From Giesbergeria sp. (GTDB taxonomy: Bacteria; Pseudomonadota; Gammaproteobacteria; Burkholderiales; Burkholderiaceae_C), in the NCBI GenBank assembly GCA_023150295.1, contig JAKLLE010000012.1:1-64000 (forward strand): DNA of 64,000 bases, read 5' to 3'. The notes under the pieces were generated by a model, which had not been told where the DNA came from, searched no databases, and saw only the letters and a program-made list of their open reading frames with translations. Each line of letters opens with the position of its first letter. The stretch's first letter is position 1. The translations under genes and the position numbers were made by a program. Below, piece by piece: positions 9,840 to 18,283 of this stretch.

Positions 9840-10916
9840 TCAAACGAAGGCCAGGCGCGATCCGCGACCGGATTCGCAGGCCTGCATGCGGCCCACCACA
9901 CAGGCCGTCGCAAACCCACTGGCATGGAAGGCCTGCAGCACGGCGGGCGCCGCGCTTTCGGCGCAGCTCACCAGCAAGCCGCCACTGGTTTGTGGATCGG
10001 TGCACAGGGTGCGTTGCCATTCAGGCGCACCGGCGGGCCAGTCCACATCGCTGCCATAGGCCGCCCAGTTGCGGCCCGAGGCGCCCGTGGCCACGCCCTC
10101 GCGGGCCCATTGCACGGCGCTGGCAATCAGCGGCAACTGCGTCAACTCCACCCTTGCCGACAGGCCCGAGCCACGGCAGATCTCCAGCAAATGGCCGGCC
10201 AGGCCGAAGCCGGTCACATCGGTCATGGCGTGCACGCCATCCATCTGCCCCAATGCACTGCCCACGCGGTTGAGCTGGGTCGTGTGGCGCAGCATTTCGG
10301 CATAGCCTGCGGCGTCGAGCTGGCCTTTCTTGAGCGCTGCCGAGAGCACCCCCACCCCCAGCGGCTTGCCCAGCACCAGCACGTCACCCGCCTGCGCATC
10401 GGCATTGCGCCGCACGCGGTCAGGGTGTACCAGGCCCAGGCCCACCAGGCCGTAAATGGGCTCCAGCACGTCGATGGAATGCCCGCCGGCAATGGGAATG
10501 CCTGCCTCGCGGCAGACAGATGCGCCGCCTTCGAGCACACGGCCTATGACCTCGGGCGCCAGCTTGGCAATGGGCATGCCCACCAGCGCCAGCGCCAGGA
10601 TGGGCGTGCCGCCCATGGCGTAGATGTCGGACAGCGCGTTGGTCGCGGCAATGCGGCCAAAGTCGTAGGGGTCGTCGACAATGGGGGTGAAAAAGTCGGT
10701 GGTGGCCACCAGGGCCTGGGTGTCGTTGAGGCGGTACACGGCCGCGTCGTCGGCCGTTTCCGTGCCCACCATCAGCTCGGGCGGCACCACGCCCTGGGGT
10801 GCGCGGGCCAGGATCTCGCGCAACAGGCCGGGGGCGATCTTGCATCCGCAGCCGCCACCATGGGCAAACTGGGTAAGCTTGGGGGTTTCTTCCATGGGGG
10901 TAGCAGCTTCGGTCAT
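9840..10916 (-). CDS. selD: Selenide, water dikinase (selenophosphate synthase)
   Basis: SelD (358 aa) makes selenophosphate from selenide and ATP. The glycine-rich N-terminal loop reads FAHGGGCGCKIAP, with the catalytic Cys23 and Lys26; codons show ordinary cysteine, not selenocysteine. Further conserved blocks are DDAAVYRL, ATTDFFTPIVDDPYDFGRIAA and TDVTGFGLAGHL. The ATG at 10916 (MTEAATPMEETPKLTQ) fits the family start. It is divergent from mnmH, 65 bp apart, so the selenophosphate is presumably used for 2-selenouridine in tRNA; no selA or selB lies in the window. Confidence 0.93.
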   Translation of the reverse strand: MTEAATPMEETPKLTQFAHGGGCGCKIAPGLLREILARAPQGVVPPELMVGTETADDAAVYRLNDTQALVATTDFFTPIVDDPYDFGRIAATNALSDIYAMGGTPILALALVGMPIAKLAPEVIGRVLEGGASVCREAGIPIAGGHSIDVLEPIYGLVGLGLVHPDRVRRNADAQAGDVLVLGKPLGVGVLSAALKKGQLDAAGYAEMLRHTTQLNRVGSALGQMDGVHAMTDVTGFGLAGHLLEICRGSGLSARVELTQLPLIASAVQWAREGVATGASGRNWAAYGSDVDWPAGAPEWQRTLCTDPQTSGGLLVSCAESAAPAVLQAFHASGFATACVVGRMQACESGRGSRLAFV

Positions 10917-10981
10917 GGGTTGGATTGTGCCAGCCCCGCCCTCGCCTTGCTGCCCCCCTTGCTCTCGCAGGAGTCCTTTCC

Positions 10982-12031
10982 ATGAGCCCACGCGGCCCCG
11001 TGACGGTGCAAGACCGCCACGCCTTCGACACACTGATCGACGCGCGCTCGCCCGCCGAATTTGCGCTGGACCACATCCCCGGCGCCATCAACTGCCCCGC
11101 GCTGGACGACGAGGAGCGCCGCATCGTCGGCACGCTGTACAAGCAGCAGGGCGCCTTTGAGGCGCGCCGCGTGGGCGGCGCCATGGTAGCAGCCAACCTG
11201 GCGCGCCACCTGCGCGAGCGTTTTGCCGACAAGCCCGCATCCTGGAAGCCACTGGTGTACTGCTGGCGCGGCGGCATGCGCAGTGGCTCGGTGGTGACCT
11301 GGCTGCGCCTGGTGGGCTGGGATGCGCAGCAGCTCCAGGGCGGCTACAAGTCCTGGCGCCGCCATGTGATTGCGCTGCTGGAATCGCTGAGCCCCCAATT
11401 GCCGCTGCGCGTGCTCTGCGGCCCCACGGGCAGCGCCAAGACGCGCGTGCTGCACGCGCTGGCCGCGCAAGGGGCGCAGGTCATCGACCTGGAAGCCTGT
11501 GCGCGCCACCGGGGCTCGGTGCTGGGCGCGCTGCCGGGCGTGGCCCAGCCTTCACAAACGGCGTTTGAAACCCTGCTGGCCCAGCAGGTGGAGCAGTTGG
11601 ATCCCTCCCGCCCGGTGTACGTGGAGGCCGAGAGCAGCCGCATTGGCCGCCTGACGGTGCCCATGCCGCTGATACGCCACCTGCGCGCCAGCCCCTGCAT
11701 TGAAATCCAGGCCCCCAACGACGAACGGCTGGCCTTTCTGCTGCGCGACTACACGCACCTGGGCGACGACCGCGCCGCCCTGGCGCAGCTGCTGGGTACC
11801 CTGCGCGAACTGCACGGCCACCAGGTCATCGAGCGCTGGCAGGGCTGGGCTGCAGAGGGTGCGCTGCAGCCGCTGTTCACCGAGCTGATGGTCCTGCACT
11901 ACGACCCGCTGTACGCACGCTCGCAAAGCACCAATCTGCACCAATGGGCACAGCGCGCCACCGTGCAGGCCGCCAGCCTTGACGACGAGGGCATCGCCCA
12001 AGTGGCACAGGCCATCCTGGCCTTGCCGTGA
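10982..12031 (+). CDS. mnmH: tRNA 2-selenouridine synthase
   Basis: MnmH/SelU (349 aa) replaces sulfur with selenium at wobble uridine 34 of certain tRNAs, using selenophosphate. The N-terminal rhodanese domain carries the active Cys94 in YCWRGGMRSGS. The second domain carries a P-loop GPTGSAKT (residues 147-154), the usual two-part architecture. The start ATG at 10982 has AGGAG 8 bp upstream; an earlier in-frame ATG lacks one. The divergent selD encodes the enzyme supplying its substrate. Confidence 0.92.
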   Translation: MSPRGPVTVQDRHAFDTLIDARSPAEFALDHIPGAINCPALDDEERRIVGTLYKQQGAFEARRVGGAMVAANLARHLRERFADKPASWKPLVYCWRGGMRSGSVVTWLRLVGWDAQQLQGGYKSWRRHVIALLESLSPQLPLRVLCGPTGSAKTRVLHALAAQGAQVIDLEACARHRGSVLGALPGVAQPSQTAFETLLAQQVEQLDPSRPVYVEAESSRIGRLTVPMPLIRHLRASPCIEIQAPNDERLAFLLRDYTHLGDDRAALAQLLGTLRELHGHQVIERWQGWAAEGALQPLFTELMVLHYDPLYARSQSTNLHQWAQRATVQAASLDDEGIAQVAQAILALP

Positions 12032-12065
12032 AGCGACTGCACCCAGGCGCCCCCGAAAACCCAAA

Positions 12066-12125
12066 CAAAAACAGCCTCCAGCGCCCTATTTATGGGCGCT
12101 GTAAGCTATTATTTTGATAGCAAAT
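12066..12125. repeat. Dispersed ~60-bp repeat, copy 3
   Basis: Reads aacagcctccagcgccctat, then ttatgggcgctgtaagctattattttgatagcaaatg. It has the agcgccc / gggcgct inverted repeat and the agctatt...atagca hairpin. It fills the gap between mnmH and the DUF2249 gene, both of which end here, so it may act as a shared 3' structure. Confidence 0.8.
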
Positions 12126-12127
12126 GC

Positions 12128-12376
12128 TTACTGGCGGATGAAGTCGATCAGGATCGCGCCGGGCTCACGCTGCAGGTATTCGATGCGCACACCATTGCCA
12201 TAGCGCATCTGCATCTGGTGCAGCAGCGGCAGCGGGTCGTGGTCGTTCATGAAGCGCATGGTTTCGCCAGGGTTCAGCGCGTCCAGCGCACCAAAAATGG
12301 CGGCATGGCGGAAACGCTTGGCAACGCCACGGGCGTCGAACGGATAAATCGCTTCGGGTGTGGAATGGTCGTGCAT
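12128..12376 (-). CDS. DUF2249 domain protein
   Basis: An 82-aa protein from ATG 12376: MHDHSTPEAIYPFDARGVAKRF at the start, then GETMRFMNDHDPLPLLHQMQMRYG. The TusA-like DUF2249 family is recognised by this R-x-M-x-x-N-D-H-D-P-x-P-L-L core. Such genes are often found with nitric-oxide or denitrification functions, but the biochemical role is not established. A longer start at 12403 would translate through a palindromic operator and is less likely. An NsrR-like palindrome sits directly upstream. Confidence 0.8.
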   Translation of the reverse strand: MHDHSTPEAIYPFDARGVAKRFRHAAIFGALDALNPGETMRFMNDHDPLPLLHQMQMRYGNGVRIEYLQREPGAILIDFIRQ

Positions 12377-12384
12377 GGCTAAAG

Positions 12385-12401
12385 GTTCATTAAAAATGAA
12401 C
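12385..12401. promoter_or_regulatory. NsrR-like palindrome upstream of the DUF2249 gene
   Basis: Perfect inverted repeat GTTCATT-AAA-AATGAAC, 8 bp before the start codon on the minus strand. A TATACT -10-like hexamer lies just upstream at 12408-12413, so a bound protein would sit over the transcription start. The core TCATT..AAATGA resembles the NsrR nitric-oxide sensor consensus (TGCATTTAAAATGCA), and DUF2249 genes are known members of such regulons. Confidence 0.5.
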
Positions 12402-12421
12402 ATTCAGTATAAACGGATTTC

Positions 12422-13807
12422 TCACCGCCCCACCATGCGCTCGGGCACCACCCACTGGTCGAACTGCTGCGCGCTCACAAAGCCCGAGGCAATGGCCGCC
12501 TCGCGCAGGCTGGTGCCCTCCTGGTGCGCTTTCTTGGCAATGGCGGCCGCCTTGTCGTAGCCAATGTGGGGGTTGAGCGCCGTCACCAGCATCAGCGAGC
12601 GCTGCACCAGCTCGGCAATGCGTTCGCGCTGGGGTTCGATGCCCACGGCGCAGTGGTCGTTGAAGCTCACCATGCTGTCGGCGAGCAGGCGCACGCTTTG
12701 CAGGAAGTTGTGCGCCACCATGGGCCGGAACACGTTCAGCTCGAAGTTGCCCGATGCCCCGCCCATGTTGATGGCCACATCGTTGCCCATGACCTGGCAG
12801 CACAGCATGGTCAGCGCTTCGCACTGCGTGGGGTTGACCTTGCCGGGCATGATGGACGAGCCGGGCTCGTTCTCGGGGATGGTGATTTCGCCAATGCCGC
12901 TGCGCGGGCCGCTGGCCAGCCAGCGCACGTCGTTGGCAATCTTCATCAGGCTGGCCGCCAGGGTCTTGAGCGCGCCATGGGCGTGCACCAGGGCATCGCA
13001 GGCCGCCATCACCTCGAACTTGTTGGGCGCCGTCACAAAGGGCAGGCCGGTGCGCTGCGCCAGCTCGTGCGCCACGCCCTCGGCATAACCCTTGGGCGCG
13101 TTCAGCCCCGTGCCCACGGCCGTGCCGCCCAGTGCCAGTTCACACAGGTGTGGCAGCGCGGCGTGCACATGCTTTTCGCCCTGGGCCAGTTGCGCCGCCC
13201 AGCCCGACATTTCCTGGCCCAGCGTCAGCGGGGTGGCGTCCTGCAGGTGGGTGCGGCCGATCTTGACGATGTCGTCAAAATCGCAGGCCTTGCGCTCCAG
13301 CGTACCGCGCAGCAGGGCCAGAGCGGGCAGCAGGCGCTGCGTCAAGGCCTGCACCGCGGCCACGTGCATGGCCGTGGGGAACACGTCGTTGCTGGACTGG
13401 CTGCGGTTCACGTCGTCGTTGGGATGCACCTTGCGGCCTTCGCCGCGCTCACCGCCCAGCAGTTCGCTGGCGCGGTTGGCCAGCACCTCGTTGACGTTCA
13501 TGTTGGTCTGCGTTCCCGAGCCGGTCTGCCACACCACCAGCGGAAATTCCTGCGCATGCAGGCCGTCGATCACCTCTTGTGCGGCGGCCACAATGGCGTC
13601 GGTCTTGTCGCGCGGCATCAGGCCCAGCGCATGGTTGACCGTGGCCGACGCCTGCTTGACCAGCGCCAACGCGTGGATGATCTCCTGCGGCTGGCGCTCG
13701 CCGGAAATGTCAAAGTGCAGCAGCGAGCGCTGCGTTTGCGCCCCCCAGAGCCGGTGGGCCGGCACCTCGATGGGGCCGAAGGTATCGCGTTCGGTACGGA
13801 AGTTCAT
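12422..13807 (-). CDS. fumC: Class II fumarate hydratase
   Basis: FumC (461 aa) is the iron-independent fumarase of the TCA cycle, a homotetramer interconverting fumarate and malate. The family signature [11 protein letters not shown] is at residues 316-326 on the mobile catalytic loop, and the catalytic His187 lies in GRTHLQD. The N-terminus has [12 protein letters not shown] and GAQTQRS. The ATG at 13807 gives the standard length; the ORF extends further upstream without a fitting start. It is divergent from an iron-sulfur class I fumarase, so the cell has both forms. Confidence 0.95.
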   Translation of the reverse strand: MNFRTERDTFGPIEVPAHRLWGAQTQRSLLHFDISGERQPQEIIHALALVKQASATVNHALGLMPRDKTDAIVAAAQEVIDGLHAQEFPLVVWQTGSGTQTNMNVNEVLANRASELLGGERGEGRKVHPNDDVNRSQSSNDVFPTAMHVAAVQALTQRLLPALALLRGTLERKACDFDDIVKIGRTHLQDATPLTLGQEMSGWAAQLAQGEKHVHAALPHLCELALGGTAVGTGLNAPKGYAEGVAHELAQRTGLPFVTAPNKFEVMAACDALVHAHGALKTLAASLMKIANDVRWLASGPRSGIGEITIPENEPGSSIMPGKVNPTQCEALTMLCCQVMGNDVAINMGGASGNFELNVFRPMVAHNFLQSVRLLADSMVSFNDHCAVGIEPQRERIAELVQRSLMLVTALNPHIGYDKAAAIAKKAHQEGTSLREAAIASGFVSAQQFDQWVVPERMVGR

Positions 13808-13944
13808 GGCAGACCTCACAGTGGAAGCGTCGACAGCAGTGGGGCCCCTGCAGGCCCGCGCGGCACCGGGCAAGGGTCGCGTCAGCGGGCAGCGGCGATA
13901 ATTGGCGGGTTTCCCCACACTCCACCGCAGAGTATCGCCCCACC

Positions 13945-15495
13945 ATGACCACCATCCGCCAAGAAGACCTGATCGAGTCCGTCGCCGCTGCGCTGCAGTA
14001 CATCAGCTACTACCACCCGGCCGACTACATCCAGCATCTGGCCCGCGCCTATGAACGCGAGCAGAGCCCCGCCGCCAAGGACGCCATGGCGCAGATCCTG
14101 ACCAACAGCAAGATGAGCGCCTACGGCCACCGCCCCATCTGCCAGGACACGGGCATCGTCAACGTCTTCCTCAAGGTGGGCATGAACGTGCGCTGGGAAG
14201 GCTTCACAGGCAGCCTGGAGGACGCCATCAATGAAGGTGTGCGCCGTGGCTACAACCACCCCGACAACATGCTGCGCGCCTCTGTCGTGGCCGACCCCCT
14301 GTTCGCACGCAAGAACACCAAGGACAACACGCCCGCCGTCATCTTCTCCGAGATCGTGGCCGGCGACAAACTGGACATCACCGTCGCGGCCAAGGGCGGC
14401 GGCAGCGAGAACAAGTCCAAGATGATCATGATGAACCCCAGCGACAACCTGGTGGACTGGGTGCTCAAGACCGTGCCAACCATGGGCGCTGGCTGGTGCC
14501 CACCGGGCATGCTGGGCATCGGCATCGGCGGCACGGCAGAAAAGGCTGTCCTGCTGGCCAAGGAAAGCCTGATGGACGACCTGGACATGTACGAGCTGCA
14601 GGCCAAGAACGCTCGGGGCGAGAAGCTCACCCAGGTGGAAGAGCTGCGCCTGGAACTGTTCGAGAAGGTCAATGCCCTGGGCATCGGCGCGCAGGGCCTG
14701 GGGGGCCTGACCACCGTGCTGGACGTGAAGATCAAGATGTACCCCACGCACGCCGCCAGCAAGCCTGTGGCCATGATCCCCAACTGCGCGGCCACGCGCC
14801 ACGCCCATTTCGTGATGGACGGCTCGGGCCCGGTCTATATGGACCCACCCAGCCTGGACCTGTGGCCCAAGGTGGACTGGGAACCCAACACCGAGACCAG
14901 CAAGCGCGTGGACCTCAACACGCTCACCAAGGAAGAGGTCGCGAGCTGGAAGCCGGGCCAGACCCTGCTGCTCAACGGCAAGATGCTCACCGGCCGCGAC
15001 GCGGCGCACAAGCGCATCCAGGACATGCTGGCGAAGGGCGAGAAGCTGCCCGTGGACTTCACCAACCGCGTGATCTACTACGTCGGCCCCGTCGATCCGG
15101 TCGGTGACGAAGTCGTCGGCCCCGCAGGCCCGACCACCGCCACGCGCATGGACAAGTTCACCGACATGATGCTGGCCCAGACCGGCCTGATCGCCATGGT
15201 CGGCAAGGCCGAGCGCGGCCCCACCGCGATCGAGGCCATCAAGAAGCACCAGAGCGCCTACCTGATGGCCGTGGGCGGCGCCGCCTACCTGGTCTCCAAG
15301 GCCATCAAGGGTGCCAAGGTGGTGGGCTTTGCCGATCTGGGCATGGAGGCCATCTACGAATTCGACGTGGTGGACATGCCCGTGACCGTGGCTGTGGACG
15401 CCGGGGGCACCAGCGCCCACATCACCGGCCCGGCCGAGTGGCAAAAGCGCATCGCCACGGGCGAATTCAAGGGCATCAGCGTCAACGCGGGCTGA
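13945..15495 (+). CDS. Class I (4Fe-4S) fumarate hydratase
   Basis: A 516-aa fumarase of the iron-sulfur type (FumA/FumB family), with the alpha-like N-terminal and beta-like C-terminal parts in one chain. Candidate cluster cysteines are Cys66 in RPICQDTG, the cysteine in [17 protein letters not shown] and the one in [12 protein letters not shown]. The C-terminal half has [11 protein letters not shown] and [18 protein letters not shown]. It is oxygen-sensitive by family knowledge and pairs with the stable FumC encoded divergently. It is 26 bp upstream of murI. Confidence 0.92.
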   Translation: MTTIRQEDLIESVAAALQYISYYHPADYIQHLARAYEREQSPAAKDAMAQILTNSKMSAYGHRPICQDTGIVNVFLKVGMNVRWEGFTGSLEDAINEGVRRGYNHPDNMLRASVVADPLFARKNTKDNTPAVIFSEIVAGDKLDITVAAKGGGSENKSKMIMMNPSDNLVDWVLKTVPTMGAGWCPPGMLGIGIGGTAEKAVLLAKESLMDDLDMYELQAKNARGEKLTQVEELRLELFEKVNALGIGAQGLGGLTTVLDVKIKMYPTHAASKPVAMIPNCAATRHAHFVMDGSGPVYMDPPSLDLWPKVDWEPNTETSKRVDLNTLTKEEVASWKPGQTLLLNGKMLTGRDAAHKRIQDMLAKGEKLPVDFTNRVIYYVGPVDPVGDEVVGPAGPTTATRMDKFTDMMLAQTGLIAMVGKAERGPTAIEAIKKHQSAYLMAVGGAAYLVSKAIKGAKVVGFADLGMEAIYEFDVVDMPVTVAVDAGGTSAHITGPAEWQKRIATGEFKGISVNAG

Positions 15496-15521
15496 CTGCA
15501 CCAGCGCTCTCTGCCGCACGC

Positions 15522-16376
15522 ATGAACGACACAGCGCAGCAGCCCATCGGCGTGTTCGACAGTGGTGTCGGCGGCCTGAGCGTGCTGCAGGCGCTGCGTG
15601 CCGAACTGCCGCACGAGCGCTTCGTGTACGTGGCCGACAGCGGCCATGCCCCCTACGGTGAGCGCGGCGACACCTATGTGGCTGCGCGCACCCATGCCAT
15701 CAGCGATTTTCTTTGCGCGCAGCACCACATCAAGGCGCTGGTGGTGGCCTGCAACACGGCCACGGCTGCCGCCATCCACGAAGCACGGGTGCGCCACCCG
15801 CAGCTGCCCCTGGTGGGCGTCGAGCCTGCACTCAAGCCCGCCGTGGCAGCCACACGCACTGGCCATGTGGGGGTGATCGGCACGCGCGGCACGCTGGGCA
15901 GCGCCAAGTTTGCCCGGCTCCTGGCCTCGCTGGAAGGACAGGCGCGCTTCACCATCCAGCCCTGTGACGGGCTGGCCCATGCCATCGAACGCAGCACCGC
16001 CCACCCACCTACGGCCGCGCAGGACGCTACAGAAATAAGAGCACTTTGCGCCCAGTACACGGGCGCCATGGGCCCATTTGGCACAGAAAAAGGCGCGATC
16101 GATACGCTGGTGCTCGGCTGCACCCACTATGTGTTTGCGCAGGACATCCTGCGCGACCTGCTGGGCCCTGACGTGGCCCTGATCGCCACAGGCGAGCCCG
16201 TGGCACGCCAGACCCGGCGCCTGTTGCAAACGGCCCATGCCCTGGCTTGCCAGGACACGCCCCTCGGGGCAGATGCGGTCACTGTGTTCACCACCGGCGC
16301 CCTGGAGCCGCTGCAAAACGCCGTGGGCCGCTGGTTGCAGTTGCCTGCGCGGTGCTGTTCTACAGTGGATTTGTAG
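15522..16376 (+). CDS. murI: Glutamate racemase
   Basis: MurI (284 aa) makes D-glutamate for peptidoglycan. It begins with the GVFDSGVGGLSVL motif. The two catalytic cysteines are Cys77 in VVACNTATAA and the cysteine of LGCTHYVF near residue 205. The ATG at 15522 puts this start motif at residue 10, as usual; the ORF is open further upstream into the fumarase gene. The same strand and short spacing after the fumarase suggest read-through transcription. Confidence 0.93.
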   Translation: MNDTAQQPIGVFDSGVGGLSVLQALRAELPHERFVYVADSGHAPYGERGDTYVAARTHAISDFLCAQHHIKALVVACNTATAAAIHEARVRHPQLPLVGVEPALKPAVAATRTGHVGVIGTRGTLGSAKFARLLASLEGQARFTIQPCDGLAHAIERSTAHPPTAAQDATEIRALCAQYTGAMGPFGTEKGAIDTLVLGCTHYVFAQDILRDLLGPDVALIATGEPVARQTRRLLQTAHALACQDTPLGADAVTVFTTGALEPLQNAVGRWLQLPARCCSTVDL

Positions 16377-16916
16377 TCAGGCGTCCCAGAGCCGCTCGCC
16401 AGACGACTCCATGTGGGTCAGGTAGAGCCGGACATCGAGCTCGTACTGGTGGTACTGCGGCTCCATGTGCTGGCACAGTTGGTAGAAGGCCTTGTCGTGC
16501 TCGCGTTCGCGAAGGTGCGCCAGCTCATGCACCACGATCATGCGCAGGAACTCCTCGGGCGCCTGCTTGAAAAGGGCCGCGATGCGGATCTCGCGCCGCG
16601 CAGCCAGCTTGCGTCCTTGAACCCGCGAGATCGTGCTGTGCAGACCCAGGGCATGGCGTACCACATGGATCTTGTTGTCGAACACCACCTTGTTGACCGC
16701 ATCTGCATTGCGCAGGTACCGGCCCTTGAGGTCCATGGTGTACTGGTACAGCGCCTTGTCGGTACGCACCGCATGGGCCTGGGGGTACCTGCGCAACAGC
16801 AAAGGCCCCAAGGCGGACGGGTTCTGGGCCAGCAGCGCAGATACCTGCTCCCGTATCCCTGCCGGGTAGGACGAAAGATAGCCCAGCCCGGAAAGCGCAT
16901 GCTGCGCACCTGCCAT
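16377..16916 (-). CDS. YgjP-like zinc metallopeptidase-domain protein (DUF45)
   Basis: A 179-aa protein carrying the zinc motif HELAHLREREHDKAFY near residues 130-145, followed by LCQHMEPQYHQYELD. This HELAH-x(5)-H-x3-F arrangement is typical of the YgjP/DUF45 family, some members of which have been linked to nucleotide pyrophosphatase activity. The precise substrate is unknown. The ATG at 16916 is chosen as it avoids overlap with the gene at 16930-17562. The stop lies against the 3' end of convergent murI. Confidence 0.78.
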   Translation of the reverse strand: MAGAQHALSGLGYLSSYPAGIREQVSALLAQNPSALGPLLLRRYPQAHAVRTDKALYQYTMDLKGRYLRNADAVNKVVFDNKIHVVRHALGLHSTISRVQGRKLAARREIRIAALFKQAPEEFLRMIVVHELAHLREREHDKAFYQLCQHMEPQYHQYELDVRLYLTHMESSGERLWDA

Positions 16917-16929
16917 GGGTCGCCGAAGC

Positions 16930-17562
16930 TCAGTGCAGGTGGCGCGGCCTGCGACCTCCGCCGCCATGTCCGCCTGCAGGGCCACCGCCCGGGCCGCGCG
17001 GAGGCTTGCCGATCTCCAGGGAGTTGACCAGCGCATCAAAGCGCTGCGAGAAGAGCTTGTCGATCTCGGCCACCACACCGCCCAGCTCGGAGCCGTCGAA
17101 ATGCCGCTCCATCATGTTCACCACATCCTGCACCAGCAGGTCGCGCTGCACCTGCATGATGGCAGCGGGCGTGGGGCCCACAAAGAGCATCACAAAGTCG
17201 TCGCGGGCTTCGGCATCATCGTCGGCCTCGTCCTCATCGAACTCGGTGTCGTAGAAAGTGATCTCGATGGCGGCGCCCTGCTCTGCCAGGTCGTTCAGGC
17301 CCATGCACATGTCGTCCAGCGACTGGCGGAAATCCTCATCGCCACGCACCGTCCAGCACATCTGCAGGAGTTGGGCCTTGGCATCGAACTGGATGCCGGG
17401 CTCTTCCTCATAGGCGCTGGCCGCACCATCGGCCAGCGAACGCGCGCCTGCGTACTTCCACAGGGGCTTGAGCGCATCCTGCAACTGGTCGTAGTCCACT
17501 CCAGAGCGCAGTTGCACCTGGCCGTGCACGTGGATTTCGAAGGGAGCGTTGTAATGTGGCAT
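16930..17562 (-). CDS. Conserved acidic protein of unknown function (DUF6806-like)
   Basis: A 210-aa soluble protein starting MPHYNAPFEIHVHGQVQLRS. It has an acidic middle segment (TEFDEDEADDDAEARDD) and a Gly/His-rich tail (GGGPAGGHGGGGRRPRHLH) that could bind metal or nucleic acid. It resembles a Comamonadaceae family I remember as DUF6806; no function is known. The ATG at 17562 lies 15 bp after the tRNA-Leu 3' end, so it is probably read from the tRNA promoter. It is followed after 13 bp by the YgjP-like gene. Confidence 0.7.
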   Translation of the reverse strand: MPHYNAPFEIHVHGQVQLRSGVDYDQLQDALKPLWKYAGARSLADGAASAYEEEPGIQFDAKAQLLQMCWTVRGDEDFRQSLDDMCMGLNDLAEQGAAIEITFYDTEFDEDEADDDAEARDDFVMLFVGPTPAAIMQVQRDLLVQDVVNMMERHFDGSELGGVVAEIDKLFSQRFDALVNSLEIGKPPRGPGGGPAGGHGGGGRRPRHLH

Positions 17563-17577
17563 GTTCGTTTTCAGTGG

Positions 17578-17669
17578 TGGTGCCCCGAGCCGGGGTCGAA
17601 CCGGCACGCCCCTTTTCAGGAAGCGGCGGATTTTAAGTCCGCAGTGTCTACCAATTTCACCATCGGGGC
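17578..17669 (-). tRNA. tRNA-Leu (UAA anticodon)
   Basis: Minus-strand sequence begins gccccgatggtgaaattgg and ends ggttcgaccccggctcggggcacca. The acceptor stem GCCCCGA pairs with TCGGGGC. The anticodon loop cttAAAa reads TAA, a class II long variable arm is present, and CCA is encoded (92 nt with CCA). It is last in a minus-strand run of four tRNAs. Confidence 0.95.
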
Positions 17670-17770
17670 GAGTCGCTCCGGGCTTGGCGCTTGCGCGCAG
17701 CGTACCCTTTGCCCACCATGCACGCAATGCCCATCAGGCCCGCGCATGGCACCAGGCCCTGCAAATGCAA

Positions 17771-17796
17771 AAGGGAAGCCGAAGCTTCCCTTTTTT
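17771..17796 (-). terminator. Hairpin terminator after tRNA-Gly
   Basis: On the minus strand the stem aagggaagc / gcttccctt closes a TTCG tetraloop and is followed by a T run. The hairpin is symmetrical enough to work in both directions, but the UUCG loop favours the minus strand, where it sits 5 bp after the tRNA-Gly 3' end. Confidence 0.75.
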
Positions 17797-17800
17797 GAAC

Positions 17801-17876
17801 TGGAGCGGGAAAAGAGTCTCGAACTCTCGACCTCAACCTTGGCAAGGTTGCGCTCTACCAACTGAGCTATTCCCGC
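17801..17876 (-). tRNA. tRNA-Gly (GCC anticodon), copy A
   Basis: Minus-strand sequence gcgggaatagctcagttggt at the 5' end and gttcgagactcttttcccgctcca at the 3' end, 76 nt with encoded CCA. The anticodon loop cttGCCaag reads GCC. It is identical to the copy at 18126-18201. Confidence 0.96.
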
Positions 17877-17998
17877 ATGGCGCCTGTTCAATCTGTTTTA
17901 CAGATCAAGGCTGGCAAGCCCCGTATTATAGCGCATTTTTCAGCGCTATCCAGAACTTTGAACGTCGCCCATAAAAATGTCTGGCGAGATCGTGGTTC

Positions 17999-18072
17999 TG
18001 GAGGCGCGGCCCGGAGTCGAACCGGGCTAACCGGATTTGCAATCCGGGGCATAACCGCTTTGCTACCGCGCC
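17999..18072 (-). tRNA. tRNA-Cys (GCA anticodon)
   Basis: Minus-strand sequence starts ggcgcggtagcaaagcggtt and ends gttcgactccgggccgcgcctcca, 74 nt with CCA. The anticodon loop attGCAaat reads GCA. It sits between the two identical tRNA-Gly genes. Confidence 0.95.
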
Positions 18073-18090
18073 AAACCTTCACTTCGACAA

Positions 18091-18117
18091 AAAAGGGAAG
18101 CAGCTGCTTCCCTTTTT
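18091..18117 (-). terminator. Palindromic terminator after tRNA-Gly copy B
   Basis: Stem aaaagggaagcag / ctgcttccctttt with T runs on both strands, 9 bp beyond the 3' end of the upstream tRNA-Gly. Together with the hairpin at 17771-17796 this suggests each tRNA-Gly unit carries its own terminator. Confidence 0.65.
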
Positions 18118-18125
18118 GCGGAATT

Positions 18126-18201
18126 TGGAGCGGGAAAAGAGTCTCGAACTCTCGACCTCAACCTTGGCAAGGTTGCGCTCTACCAACTGAGCTATTCCCG
18201 C
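18126..18201 (-). tRNA. tRNA-Gly (GCC anticodon), copy B
   Basis: Identical over 76 nt to the gene at 17801-17876. It is the first tRNA of the run on the minus strand and lies downstream of lon. Confidence 0.96.
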
Positions 18202-18283
18202 ATTGCTTGCAGCTTTACATTCTACAACGTTTGTCTGCAATGGGTGCATTGTAGCGCAAAAATGGGCTGGTTTTCAAAAACCT

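Noticed and set aside
16020..16095. A further copy of the ~60-bp repeat inside murI
   Set aside because: Only scattered similarity, and the encoded segment (IRALCAQYTGAMG) fits the normal MurI sequence.
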